DNA of 64,000 bases. Origin: Mayamaea pseudoterrestris. Taxonomy: Eukaryota; Bacillariophyta; Bacillariophyceae; Sellaphorales; Sellaphoraceae. The stretch covers positions 868,001 through 932,000 of the forward strand of contig BROI01000004.1 in assembly GCA_027923505.1 (NCBI GenBank), written 5' to 3'. The translations under genes and the position numbers were made by a program. Shown one piece after another: positions 1 through 11,100 of this stretch. Within the stretch, counting starts at the first letter, position 1; each line of letters opens with the position of its first letter. The notes below the pieces were generated by a model that was not told the origin of the DNA, made no database searches, and saw only the letters and a list, made by a program, of their open reading frames with translations.

Positions 1-1307
1 AAGAGGACCGTGTCACCAAGCTGAATCCATGTTGCCGCCGATGATCCTCCTCGAAAACTATAAGTGCCACCGGGAGAGTCTCTGGCACTCAAATACACCT
101 CGGTAATCAAGCGGGAGTTGCCGGTCAAGTCGTTGTCTTCGATCGGTTCATGTAAGAGTACCTTGCCCTTGGCTTCTAATGAATGCCCTGCGTCGGCTGG
201 CTGCGGGCAAAGGACCACAATGCCAGTGACCCCGCAAGCAACGGCATCGTGAAACTTGACGCTACCCTTTGGTTTCAACGAAACTCGGCGAGCACTTAAT
301 CGCCTTCGCCCATGTGGCTCACCTCCACCATTGGCTTCGTTAACGACGAGAAACTTCATTTCTTGACCTTCCTTGAGCACGAGGTCACCATCACCCAACG
401 CACGCTCCGTATCGTCCATGTCAATGGTCGAGTAGTGAAAATAGATTTCTTCACGTCGCTTGTTCGACAAGAGAAATCCATACTCGCCCTTGAGCGAGGT
501 GACGACTCCAACTTCTTCCGTCGCTTCAGCCAGCATTTTCGTCTCCTGCTCATGACGCACCCGGTCTCTTTCAGATAAAATCAAGCTTATGCTTCTAGCA
601 AATTGATTCTTGCTGCGCCGGTCTGTCACAATGCTAAACTCAACCAAGTCACCCTTGAGCAGTCGATTTGGCTGTCCCCTTCGACCGTCAGATATAATCT
701 TGGCGTCCTCGCCGTTCAATGGCTCTGGTTCGTCATGCTGCTGCGTTGGCTGATAGTCATTTTGACGAAAATATAACTCTGGTCCATCGGACACGATCGC
801 CGCGACGTCCTTTCCATCACGCTGGTCGTCGAGCAAGCGAATGGTGCCATCCAGCGTTTGGCCACGCTCAAACCGAGTCGGTCGATCCACCAATCCCCGA
901 AAAAGCTTTCCAGGTTCATTTTCCGTCTCCCATGCAATTGAGCCAGGCTCCAGTATCCGCACTTGGTAGGCATTAAGCTTGTCGTTGCGTGTTCCAATAC
1001 GAAACTCCACTTCGGCATCGAGTTGCAGTGAGTCTACTGGTTGCAGTGATTCCGAGTAGTGGAAAAATACTTCCTCCGGTCGATCAGCGCAGTAAATGAA
1101 ACCAAATGATTCCTTGAGACTACAAATGACGCCTTGCTCCAATGGCAATTGCGAGTGATCGGGTGCTTGACGCTGTTGTCTGCCTCCGCGATTGTTGTTG
1201 CTGCGACTGCCGCCGTCGCGATTATTGTAGCTGCGATCTCTATTGTTTCCTCCTTGATTATCAAAATATGACGATTGTCGCGACGAGTTGTTACTGTAGC
1301 TTGTCAT
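1..1307 (-). CDS. Cold-shock-domain RNA-binding protein, UNR/CSDE1-like (partial)
   Basis: The reading frame is open without a stop from the ATG at 1307 to the left edge, about 435 codons, so the C-terminus lies outside the window. After an Asn/Arg/Gly/Ser-rich head (residues 1-55) come repeated cold-shock-like domains. The first begins GVICSLKESFGFIY (about residues 59-72) and contains EVFFHYSE. A later one begins GVVTSLKGEYGFLL (about residue 263) and contains EEIYFHYS. The alternation of complete domains with degenerate ones matches the UNR/CSDE1 family, cytoplasmic proteins that bind single-stranded mRNA and control translation and decay. The mRNA-control role is inferred from the family. 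The gene is divergent from the membrane-protein gene at 1725. The alternative is another multi-CSD protein not orthologous to UNR. Confidence 0.8.
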   Translation of the reverse strand, partial: MTSYSNNSSRQSSYFDNQGGNNRDRSYNNRDGGSRSNNNRGGRQQRQAPDHSQLPLEQGVICSLKESFGFIYCADRPEEVFFHYSESLQPVDSLQLDAEVEFRIGTRNDKLNAYQVRILEPGSIAWETENEPGKLFRGLVDRPTRFERGQTLDGTIRLLDDQRDGKDVAAIVSDGPELYFRQNDYQPTQQHDEPEPLNGEDAKIISDGRRGQPNRLLKGDLVEFSIVTDRRSKNQFARSISLILSERDRVRHEQETKMLAEATEEVGVVTSLKGEYGFLLSNKRREEIYFHYSTIDMDDTERALGDGDLVLKEGQEMKFLVVNEANGGGEPHGRRRLSARRVSLKPKGSVKFHDAVACGVTGIVVLCPQPADAGHSLEAKGKVLLHEPIEDNDLTGNSRLITEVYLSARDSPGGTYSFRGGSSAATWIQLGDTVL

Positions 1308-1724
1308 GTTTGGTCGATGAATGAGGCGTAAAAATATTCAGTCTTTCGAACAAGAAACTTGCGAAAGATTTGGGTGTGTATTACTTGGCTCCTCTAGTAT
1401 CTACCCCGAGAGCAAGTTTGCAATAGCTTAGAATCCGCTCAGAGACACAATTGCTTGACAATCTCCGACTCCCAATCGATGCCGATTGATGAATCGAGAG
1501 TTGTGAAAGGATGCAGCAGCAGTTTCGCTTTTGCTTTCCATGGCGCGCGCTTGGCTCATGATCATAAGTCTGGCCGTCTATCGTCCGTGAGTACCGGTAC
1601 GTCGTCCGTTGCTACCGTTCCCAGTCCCGCTACGACAGCATACGATCGCCGAAACGACGACCGCGAACCTCGCTCCGACGAACCTCAGCCTCCAACAAAC
1701 AACAAACATCGGCACTGCCCGACC
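1308..1724. other. Divergent intergenic region, 417 bp
   Basis: This is the shared upstream region of the cold-shock protein (minus) and the membrane protein (plus). It contains a GTACCGGTAC palindrome at 1591-1600. An open frame continues upstream of the plus gene's start from 1455 but has low-complexity, untranslated-leader-like content. No other gene is seen. Confidence 0.5.
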
Positions 1725-2907
1725 ATGGGCGTTAACCACCGCAAACGAAGACGGACATGGTCTTCTGCCATTGCATGTTGTTACACTACAATATATTCAT
1801 CCTGGACGACAATTATAGTTCACGCAAGCAGCGACTCGACTGTAACGAAAGGCTCGCTTGACGTTCAATCAACATGCAACGCTAATAAAGTCAAAGTCCG
1901 CAAGTTTATACTTCTTTGTGACAGTCCGGGAGCATATTACTATGGGAGTAATACATATCGAAACTCTCGAGTCTGCATGTCAAATGACAAGGCGAACATT
2001 CAAATAAACTGTGAGTAGTGCATGAGCTGTTGGATGGATGATGTAGAAATCGGCAATGAGAATTATCTAGCTCACTCTAGTACCACCATCTTCTTTCGTT
2101 TGCGAATGTCTACATTCATCATATTCTGGTGCTGTATTGTTTCGCCAATTTATATGAAACGATTCACAATTAACAGTTACAATTTCAGAACGCTACAAGG
2201 GCAACGGCAATGTCCGTGTCACCCTACAGGCCGGCATTTACAATACATACACCACTATTCTCGATAATGTTCGTGTTTGTCAGCTCGGAGTAGCCGGGGA
2301 TAATGCGTATAAATGCCCGAAACCTGGCGACTATGTGCTCAAAACATACTTTTACGTGCCAGCAATTCGCGATTACGATTTTCACTATACACCCGATGTC
2401 AAGCTCACCTTTATGGATGGCGACGGCCAAGACGACAGTATACTAGGATGCTCCGCCACTGGAACCATGGCACTGCACACACGGGCCACGCGCAAGGCGC
2501 AAAGAGGACTGCTCGCACTGGGCTTGTGTACGTTTAGTTTTTTGCTGGTCTTTGGTGGTTTGCTGTGTGCAAGCTATCGACGAAAGAAAGAGATTCAAAA
2601 ATACTTGCATGAGCTCAAGACGAGCCGATACTATATTCAGACCATGCCGAATGGTAATGTTGTGGTGAATGATACGGACGAAGAATATGAGGAGCAGCAA
2701 ACTGGACTGCCCCACTCATCCGTTCGATTAAAAGCAAATGAGCATAGCAGCCAGTATCATGGCAACCTGCAACACCAACTACACGATCAAACGCCGACAA
2801 ACATGGCGGCATTGCATTATGATACTGACGACGATGCTCGACGAATGCTTGACATTCGCAACCCAATCCACAACGAGTCGCAAGTTCCGATGCGTCCGGT
2901 CATATAG
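1725..2907 (+). CDS. Type I membrane protein of unknown function
   Basis: Two exons, 1725-2010 and 2177-2907, give 338 residues. The GT-AG intron is phase 1. Splicing at the AG at 2175-2176 keeps the frame and makes an N-glycosylation sequon (NFT), whereas the next AG would create a stop. The start ATG lies in an ACCATGG context. An N-terminal basic-then-hydrophobic segment looks like a signal sequence. It is followed by a cysteine-containing lumenal domain of about 200 residues (CNANK, NSRVCMSNDK, NVRVCQLG, YKCPKPGDYVL, ILGCSAT). A transmembrane helix follows (LLALGLCTFSFLLVFGGLL), then a YRRKKE stop-transfer and a cytosolic tail of about 110 residues. The lumenal domain faintly resembles small beta-sandwich lipid-binding folds, but I do not recognise the family and assign no function. 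Confidence 0.7.
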
Positions 2908-3046
2908 CACAAACTTGACTACATGGTATCGCTACATCCATAAATATTGTAAATAGAAGAAGATGCTGCCGGCTTTTGGTTGTTCATATCGTTAAATTGG
3001 CCTTTTCCAAGCTACTTTTGTCAGCTCGTTACAACTTGCAACACCC

Positions 3047-3661
3047 TTACTTTTTCGCACTAATCATTAGCATTTGCATTTGCTGTATCAAATTGGCTGC
3101 CTGTATATATGACTCAAGCGCCTGTTTAGCTTGCGCTTGGGCAGCGAAAAGGTCTCGGGGTGGGAGTGCTCCTCCCAACAGCTGCAATGGATCTGGAATT
3201 GACGAGGCTGCTGGAGTGTCGTCTACCGGTAGTAACTCTTCCTTAGTCATGGATGGCTTGGTTTCGTCATTCTTTGTCGAGTAATCCGACTTTGAGTGGC
3301 GATTGCGTAATCCAGTCGTGTTCTCGTTGTCGCCAATAGCTGCCGTGGAAGTTGCACTCGGAATAGTAGGTGTTGCTGCAGCATTTTCCTTTTCCAGTGG
3401 GTCCTTCTGAGTGACATTTATCAAGGAAAATTGCTCTTGCACCAAGCATGGTTCCTCCTTCAATGATTCTTTCATACGCAGAATGGGTTCAAGGTCCAGG
3501 CGAACATCGGAGGCTCCAATCCCCGGCTTTTCGCGTCGGGCTTTGGTCAAACTCCACATGGAAGCCTTTAGTGAAGCGTTTCCTTGCAATTGAGCAGATT
3601 GGTACGCATCCAGCAATAGAAGAGTATCAAGCGTAGGAGTAGCAGTACTGCTAGGAGACAT
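3047..3661 (-). CDS. V-ATPase assembly factor Vma22/CCDC115-like
   Basis: Single exon, 204 residues, starting at the only in-frame ATG (3661). The N-terminal helix LDTLLLLDAYQSAQLQG is followed by a segment resembling the family's short 'leucine, then (S/T)xxR' motif (MWSLTKARREK). A low-complexity Ser/Thr/Glu-rich linker follows. The C-terminal helix begins DPLQLLGGALPPRDLFAAQ, which matches the DPLRWFG...P..LR.AQ block of CCDC115/Vma22. Proteins of this family act in the ER to assemble the V0 sector of the vacuolar proton pump. The call rests on the two short conserved blocks and the right size (family members are about 180-200 residues), so it is probable rather than certain. It is convergent with the membrane-protein gene ending at 2907 and divergent from the plastid gene at 3899. 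Confidence 0.6.
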   Translation of the reverse strand: MSPSSTATPTLDTLLLLDAYQSAQLQGNASLKASMWSLTKARREKPGIGASDVRLDLEPILRMKESLKEEPCLVQEQFSLINVTQKDPLEKENAAATPTIPSATSTAAIGDNENTTGLRNRHSKSDYSTKNDETKPSMTKEELLPVDDTPAASSIPDPLQLLGGALPPRDLFAAQAQAKQALESYIQAANLIQQMQMLMISAKK

Positions 3662-3898
3662 GAAGGTGGAGCAATAGAGTAAAACAGGCTGCGTGGATCG
3701 TCCTAAACAATGCAATGAGCGGCTCTGGTCGTACTTGTATCGCCATGGCGCATCCAACGACGCATTTTTGGTACCGGTACGATGCTTGTTCGGCCAGTAC
3801 CGATGCGAGGGATGGAATCTCGCGATCGACGACCATGGTGCTTTTGGCCTCTCATCGGCTCACAACAGTCGGCTCCAACGCGACCTTCTACTTTTGCC

Positions 3899-4702
3899 AT
3901 GAGATTTTTGCTCCTTTATGTGTGCTTGGTGACGAGTATTATCGAGCTTGCATCGTCTTGGGCGCCTTCGTCTCGCCATCTCGGAGGAGCCAGAAAATTT
4001 TTGTATTCACAATCAGCATCTACTGGTAGACAACATCAACATGCGCAGTCCATACAGCTATTGACACAGGTTCGGGTGCCATACAGCTCCATTACAACTT
4101 TTCACTCCTCCGTACCATTCTCCGATGAGAGTAATAACGACCAGTCCCATGCTCCCATGGAACTGCCGCCTCATTCATCTCCTGCTTCAACCAATCAGCC
4201 AACATCATTGGACAACACGTTAACGCCACTGCCACAAGGCAGCAGTTTTATTCAAAGAGTCAAATCTTACCTAAAAGCACCATCGGATGGATTGACCTTT
4301 CGTCAAAGACTCGCCAAGCTTGGTTTGAATGCTGTCCTCAGCTACGGCTGGGTGAGCAACATGAGCTACAGTGTTGCTGTGAGTTTAGCCTGGTACATCT
4401 TCTCCAAACAAACGGGCAAATCACCGCTAGCACCTGGTCAGTGGAAGGGATTCTTGGCCGTATATGCTGGCTTTTTCGTTTTTAACAATTTGGTTCGGCC
4501 AATCCGCATGGCACTGGCCGTGGGAGTGGCACCTGCCTTTGATCGCTTTGTTGCCAGCATTCAAACCAAGTTGAAAGTGAATAAAGGAACGGCTATCTTC
4601 ATCACAGTCATGCTAACGAATCTGCTGGGGTCGATAGTGGCCATGAGCTCTGGTATTTTGCTAGCGGCGACCTTGGCAGGTGTGCCAGTCTTTGCGAAAT
4701 AA
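3899..4702 (+). CDS. Plastid-targeted DUF1279/FAM210-like membrane protein
   Basis: Single exon, 267 residues from the ATG at 3899. An upstream in-frame ATG exists at 3782, but the start at 3899 places a signal peptide (MRFLLLYVCLVTSI) directly before an ASSWAP sequence. That is an ASAF-like cleavage motif, as expected for import into a four-membrane secondary plastid. The first 120 residues are leader and low-complexity linker. The conserved part runs from FRQRLAKLGLNAVLSYGWVS through SLAWYIFSKQTGKSPLAPGQ to the C-terminus, with two to three membrane segments. Plant and algal relatives of this SKQTG..PLAPGQW family are chloroplast membrane proteins of ill-defined role. The assignment to the FAM210/DUF1279 superfamily is by motif resemblance only. 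Confidence 0.7.
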   Translation: MRFLLLYVCLVTSIIELASSWAPSSRHLGGARKFLYSQSASTGRQHQHAQSIQLLTQVRVPYSSITTFHSSVPFSDESNNDQSHAPMELPPHSSPASTNQPTSLDNTLTPLPQGSSFIQRVKSYLKAPSDGLTFRQRLAKLGLNAVLSYGWVSNMSYSVAVSLAWYIFSKQTGKSPLAPGQWKGFLAVYAGFFVFNNLVRPIRMALAVGVAPAFDRFVASIQTKLKVNKGTAIFITVMLTNLLGSIVAMSSGILLAATLAGVPVFAK

Positions 4703-5198
4703 TAGCGACATGGACTTTCCTGGTTGAACGGATGATACAATATTCACCTTTGATACTTGATACAATATGATGCTAAAGATAATAATGATGATTAAATCAT
4801 GGCTAAAAAGTTTGCTTGTCGCTAAACAATTTAGTGCTCACTCGTTGTCATTTAATTTCTTTGGCTCAGCTCGTTACATGAATGATGCTTGCTGGTCAAG
4901 CTCACTGTCACAGTCAACTAAACTTTTATTGATACAATACACGAAACAAAGCCTGGACAAAGGTGACAAAGCTATAAATGGTTAGGGCGTGCAACAGTCA
5001 AGTCTTGGGTAGCTAACATCAGTTCACTCCATCCCTAATTACCATGGATGACGTCGATGCGACATGGATCTTCTCCGCTCGAAACCGTCGGTGCGAGTCG
5101 TTCCAGAACAAACCAGCGGCCGATGCTGCCTCGAGTGTGTCTGAAAAATCGATAGCAAAGAACTTGAAGTAGAGAGAAAAGACAATAAAATTGTCAGC
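4703..5198. other. Intergenic region, 496 bp
   Basis: This lies between the plastid membrane protein and the large USP, both on the plus strand. It is AT-rich near the 3' end of the upstream gene. A CRE-like TGACGTCG sits at 5049-5056, about 145 bp before the USP start. A minus-strand frame through 5019-5402 overlaps the USP leader and first intron and shows no recognisable protein. Confidence 0.5.
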
Positions 5199-8100
5199 AT
5201 GGCGGAGTTTCCGGCGGAACCGAATATTGCTATGGAAAAGTTGTGGGTTGATGTGCGAAATAATTTGGAGGAAAGCAAGAATGGTAAGCGCGCAGCGAAC
5301 ACTAGTCATTGTGCACGTGGAATGTATATATCGGCATGGAAGTTTACTAATAGTTTCACCGTCGTATATTCTTTTGTTTGGATTTAAGTCATCTGGAGGC
5401 ATGCAGTGTCGTCGTTAAAGTTTGGCTACAAATACTTTTTGACGCATCCACCTGCTCGAGCCTTTGTCCAAGACTGCATGCATCAAATATGTTCAATTTT
5501 ACTGGATCAACATTTCAACCGAACTGGTCTCGAGGAGCGCGGCTGCATTCAAGAATCAATACTTTTTGCAGTTTCCATAGTTGCTGCTGATTTAAAGTTC
5601 CAGGTCGAGCACAAGCAAGAATGCAAGCTGCTGTCCACGTTGGAATTGATTTTGGACAGGTCCAAGATTTACTACAAAGGCATAAAAGGGACGTGGCACG
5701 TTGGTTCGCCGGGATCTCCAGAAGTGAGAATGAATGCGATTGAAGAGTTTCGTAATTTGAAGGGCTTCGATCACCTTGCCGATTACCTTACGTTTACGAC
5801 GAGTCTCACGCAAACGAGATTTATCGCACCATCTCTTTCGTCGAACGATATGAACGAGTCGACGGCGGCAGCTGCTAACGCTGCAGTAGATGCACCTGTT
5901 GTTGCTATTCCTCCGCCATCACTGGTCCTCCTGCGTCACGTCGTCATTGCGTTGTCTGATGGCATGAAGCTTTTGCCTTCCGATCCTCGAAACTTTCCAT
6001 ATGATGTAAGCCGTCAACGTTCCGAGCAAGCGCAAGTGTCTCAAGCCGACGCGATTTCATTTGGACAAGCTGTTATGCGTTACATTTACTCGGCCAGTGA
6101 TGACACGTTGAAAAGGTTTTCGACGGATCAAATAACTGAACTCCAAAGCGAATTGCGAATGGTGTTTGACACGTTTGTTAGCACGCCTAATAGTCGGCAA
6201 CACCGGCCAGTCACCATGATGTTTTATCAGTCTTGGCGAGATTTTTGTTGGAGACTGATCTCGTCAGGTTCATTGCCTTTGAAACTTTTTGGTTGGGAGC
6301 AGTTGGCCGACATTTTGGAAGCATGTGCGGCGCATCGACCACCGCCGCGTTACTATATCTGTTCTGGCGCGGGAAGTACTATCTGCGATGGACGCTACGA
6401 TTTTCATGGATCAGTGACGGATGATGGATACGTAGTACCAAAGGAAGGGATATCGTACGTACACATTGTTCCGCCGTCGGTATACGCTGAGGAAATGTTA
6501 AAGGTTGAGTCTCTAGAGCGAGATGCATATGCGTCGCCATTAAGTAGAGCGAAGCCTACCAAAGTTCCAAAGAAGCTGACAATCTTTCGCTGCACTATGC
6601 GGTCACGACACAAGTGGTGGTTTTTGTCGGAAGCGGATGAACAACAGCCTGGAACCGACAAAGATGTCGACTACTACCAGCACAAAAGCAACGAGACGGA
6701 GGAAAGCCAACCACCGAGCACTGGTTGGATTACATGCCGTAACGCAGGAGCCGATCCACCCCCATTTTTGCAAGCGTGTGGGTTGATGGTGCCACCGGGC
6801 GAAGAATATAATACATTGGAGCATCAGTTAGCCAAGTGGGCTATCAAGAATGAAATTGTTGAGCAAGTCTTGGGCGACACAACAATTCATCGGGAGGTCG
6901 TTGCGCGATCGACGGTGCTAATCAAGTTTTTGGCGTCCATGTGTGATCGGTATCTCACTGTTCCGCCGGATGTTGCGCCGCCAGTGGAGATTTATTGCTT
7001 GCTGTCGTCGCATCTTTTGTTCGCCTGGAAAACTTGTTTGCGAAAGGCAGATGCAGCAGTGTCGACGCAGGTGTACCAGTTGCTAGTGTCTGTGCTTCCT
7101 TTATGTCCGGTAGATCTGGCAAACCCTTTGCTTCAGGCTGTTCAACAATCTCTACAAGAAGATGAAGATGATGAGCGAAATCATCTTTTCGAGGTGTCCG
7201 AGTTTTGCTCGGCGCTGGCATCTGGAATACTCGATGCGAAAGCGGATGATGTTGTATTTATGAAGGATGAAGTTCGTCGAGAAGTTTTGAACCTTCTTTG
7301 GTCGGTGCTGACGCATCCGGCGGCTTCTTCATTGCGATCATACGAGACAATGAAGCGATATGTCACCCATGAATTACGCGTCGAGCCAAACGGTAGGGAG
7401 CATCGGGATAATTTGATACGGACATGCTATAAAGCATTAAGCGAAAGCGCTAGCACGATGAAGATTGGTGGGATCGACGAGGTGCAGGTTTTGCGGATGG
7501 TGGAATTGACCAAGTTCATGTTGGATGCGTGCCCTCGAGAGCAAGCAGTTACCATTGTATCCAATGGTAACGGCGAGCTGCCGTTGTTATTGCTGCGAGA
7601 ACTGACAGCTTTTTTGAAGCGAAAGCGTGCAGCCGGGTTCTCTTACAGCAAGAGCTTGCCAGCGACCCATTTAGTCGAAGATGAATTCAAGATGCCAATG
7701 CATGCATTGCGCGAGCGATTACGCGTAGTACGTCATGTCTATGGGCTTTGCGATCCATCGTCACCTTTACAACAGCCTTTGTCGTTGGAAGTTGACGTGG
7801 TGAAAGATCTTTGGGAATTGTGCGATGCTCCGGATGACCGAGAAGCTTTGATGGTATTCATTGCGCAAGCCTCTCGCAGCGGTAAGGTTTCACAATATTT
7901 TTCAGTGTCGACGAGTGGGAGCCAAGGGATTAACAGCGCAGAACCGGTTCTTTATGCTGCGTTTACTCGAGAAGTTGCTTCTGCGGTGTTTCTTGACCTG
8001 TTTTGCTCCTCCACTTTGATGGATCCTGAGTATCTCAGCGACGCCGCGTACAAAAGCTTCCAAGATCTGTTAGCTTCGACAAAAATTGTACCGTCTAGAC

Positions 8101-11100
8101 ACGACGATTTTCCGGTGTTAAATGCCGTTATTGAAGCTCTTTGGCGAATAAGCCTCGTAGTGGCTGATGACAATGTCGCAGCATTGGCTATGAAGGATTT
8201 GCTCAATATGCACGTTGCTACCGCCTCCCCTGAGACGAGCTCGTCCTGGAATGTTTCGTTTAATAATCGGTTTGACGATTTTCGCGATCGAGTTATCAAA
8301 TGCTTCACGATGGTAGAGCGAGAAATAAATTTAAGCTCACGCACTGCAAAACGGACAACAGAGCGCTGCCTTCGGATTGTGAACGCTTCTATTGGGCAGA
8401 GTGGATTTGATGATGTTTCTGTATGCTCATCAACGCTGACTCGATTACAAGGGTTGGCTTTTAACGCGACCCTCGATGATGTTTCAAGGATCATTCCACA
8501 TGGTATGCGAGGGCAGGGCAGTTACCGACGAGTAGGCATTAAGGCCAATCAGGCCAAATGTACATTGTCGCAGAACCAGCTTGAAGCCGACCAGACTGCG
8601 AGACCGAGTAATGTAAAATTTGCGCTCGATCTTCATCCTCTGGAAACACTTGAATCTGTGAAGATAAAGATTGCAACGCACTGTCAATGTCCAATTTCTT
8701 TCGTCAAGCCAATCCAGGTCGACGGCCGAGCAGCTCGTCAGATTGGATTTGATTCCTCTCAAACCTACAGTTCAAATCTAAATATGATGCCTGAAGATAC
8801 GTCTGTGGATGAAATTGGTATCGTTGACGGGTGCGAGCTTGTGGTGGTAATTGTCGAGCCGCGGCAGCTGAGCAGTGTTTCCTCGACGCCAACACTCGCG
8901 ACTCGCGGCGACAAATGGCATGACCTGAGCGATGTTTTCTTTGAGCATAATGGCGAATTTTCGGATCGACTGTTCGGCGTTTTAATGAATGTGCTTAAGC
9001 TAATGTCTTGGAAAGATACGACAAACGGGGAAACCGAAGCTTTGCAGTCTGTTGACACCCATCAATTGGTTTGGGAATTTCTTCTAGCGGCGCCCACCAA
9101 CAGTGTAATATGTGCGCAAGTCAAATCAGCCGCTGCCTCTGGTGACGCTCTGGCGTCAATAGGGACGGACACGATACCTGACGAAAATAATGGAGTGGCT
9201 TGGTCGTATCTCTTGGACTTTGCCGATTTCGACCGTTCAGTTTATGTTCTGTTGACCATCGATGCTCTGTTACGTCCGGCAGGTGAATCGATATCGATTT
9301 TGCGGCCACCTCAACGGGAACAATTCATGCTTGGAATGGAATCGGAGGCTGCAGAGTTTCGAGCCTCTTTCATAAAGGCTGGCGGCTTCCAGCATGTCAC
9401 GCGGTTTTTTTCTGCTGCTGGGGCTGCCGATAAGTCGCGTCGTGGCAAGACGCGCAGAGGAAATGCTGTCGCTTTGCGAATTTTGAAGTCGTGTTTATTT
9501 GGAGACGCTGCTACTTTGGATGGTTTGCACGAAGACTCACTCGACAACAATGGCCGCCAGCTCTTGGAGACGCTAGTTGATGCGCAAGGCTTGCTAACAA
9601 GCTTGTTGGCAATGGTGGTCGACGATGCTGGTATATCCTCTTCTGTTATTGCGGACGTTATCCGGTTTTTGATGCTTGTGTTTCAGTCTTCAAGCTCATC
9701 TGCAAGCGTTGAAGCACTTTCTGGGAAAATGTGGGAAGCTTTTATCATTAAATCGTTGACGCACGAGGTAGTTTCTGATAATGCGTGCTCCAGCTCGATA
9801 ATGAATGCAGCTATGCGCGTGCGGCGAAGCGCGCGTGACCTCATCCTGCAAACAACGCAACTCGCCGATAATGCTGTGCCTTGGCTCACTAAGGCGGTTG
9901 CGAATATTGATGTTGGATCTGAGTGTTCCGAAGAATGCTTTGACGTCCTCGGAAAATTAATAAGTGGGGGCGATTTCAGCGGCAACCGCTTGCTATCTTC
10001 AAATGAAGATGACTTTGCTAACCTTGCAGCGGTCGTTTGTCGGAAGCTCGTTGAATGTCCAAGGCCTCGAAGTGAAAGCGAAGCACTCGAGGTTTCTACT
10101 AGCGTACTCTGTGGCTGCCTGAAATTGCTTCGAGCTCTTGTGGAACGCGGCAGAGCTCATGCCCTCGCTTCTGGAGTGGCGTGTCTTCTTGCTGCTTGCA
10201 GTGTTCCGGGATGGTATAATAGAGCCGAGGCGGACGCAGACGAACACTATATAAATTTGATGGGTGTCATGTTTGATGCATTTCTTTCGCCTGTTGGCAC
10301 TTCGTCAGTCGCTGTGTGCTGCGATAAAGAATCAAGGAGACTTGGTTTTGACATCGTCGAAGCGGCTGCCAGAGCTTGCTCGGGGGACGAAGGTTACAAC
10401 CGACTGATGTTGCATATTAATTCACTTATAGCAGTCGCAGCTCCAAAATTGAAACACCGTTGGGGCCAGTATGGGGCGAGCAGTCATGAGCTGAACATAA
10501 GAACACGATGCGCATCCAAATACTCTGGTCTGAAGAATGCTGGTTGTACGTGCTACATGAATTCGGTTTTGCAACAGCTATTTATGATGTCGGACATCCG
10601 CGAATCTTTATGCTCTGTTCCCTTGCCGTCGGCTCTCCGAACATCCGGTGATGCTTTGCCTAAAGGATTTGAGCTGGTCGGCAAGACGATTTCATTGCAT
10701 TGGGAGACGGGTGCTTCTTATGAAGCGATGGTCGAAGCTTTTGACGAATCGACTGGGACTCATTGTATTCGATATTGTCCTATCAAGCGCGCACTGGCGG
10801 ATCCTAAAGTTGATGACGACGTTGCGAAACTACCCCGCAATCTTTTTGAAGAATTTGTTTTATCTGAAGGACGAACAGGGAAAGAAACTGGAGTATATCA
10901 AATTGTCGTGGAAAGCACAGAAATGGAAGCGGAGACGTGTGCCGATCAGACGATTTTAGCTGCCAACGATGAACTTGTTGAAACCGACGACGAACGTGCT
11001 TCTCGTCGCCTGCTGGAAGAAGTTCAAAGGACATTTATTCATCTCGATGAAGGTGCTCGCGGGAGACATTTTGATCCGAAAGCGCTCGTTGAAGCATGTA

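Noticed and set aside
2189-2200. Acceptor at 2188 for the type I membrane protein intron
   Set aside because: It would create an in-frame TAA at the junction; the AG at 2175-2176 keeps the frame open.
3662-3757. Longer Vma22-like start
   Set aside because: The extended frame begins with TTG, not ATG; the first ATG is at 3661.
5019-5402. 127-codon minus-strand frame
   Set aside because: It covers the USP leader, first exon and first intron on the opposite strand; no homology is recognised.
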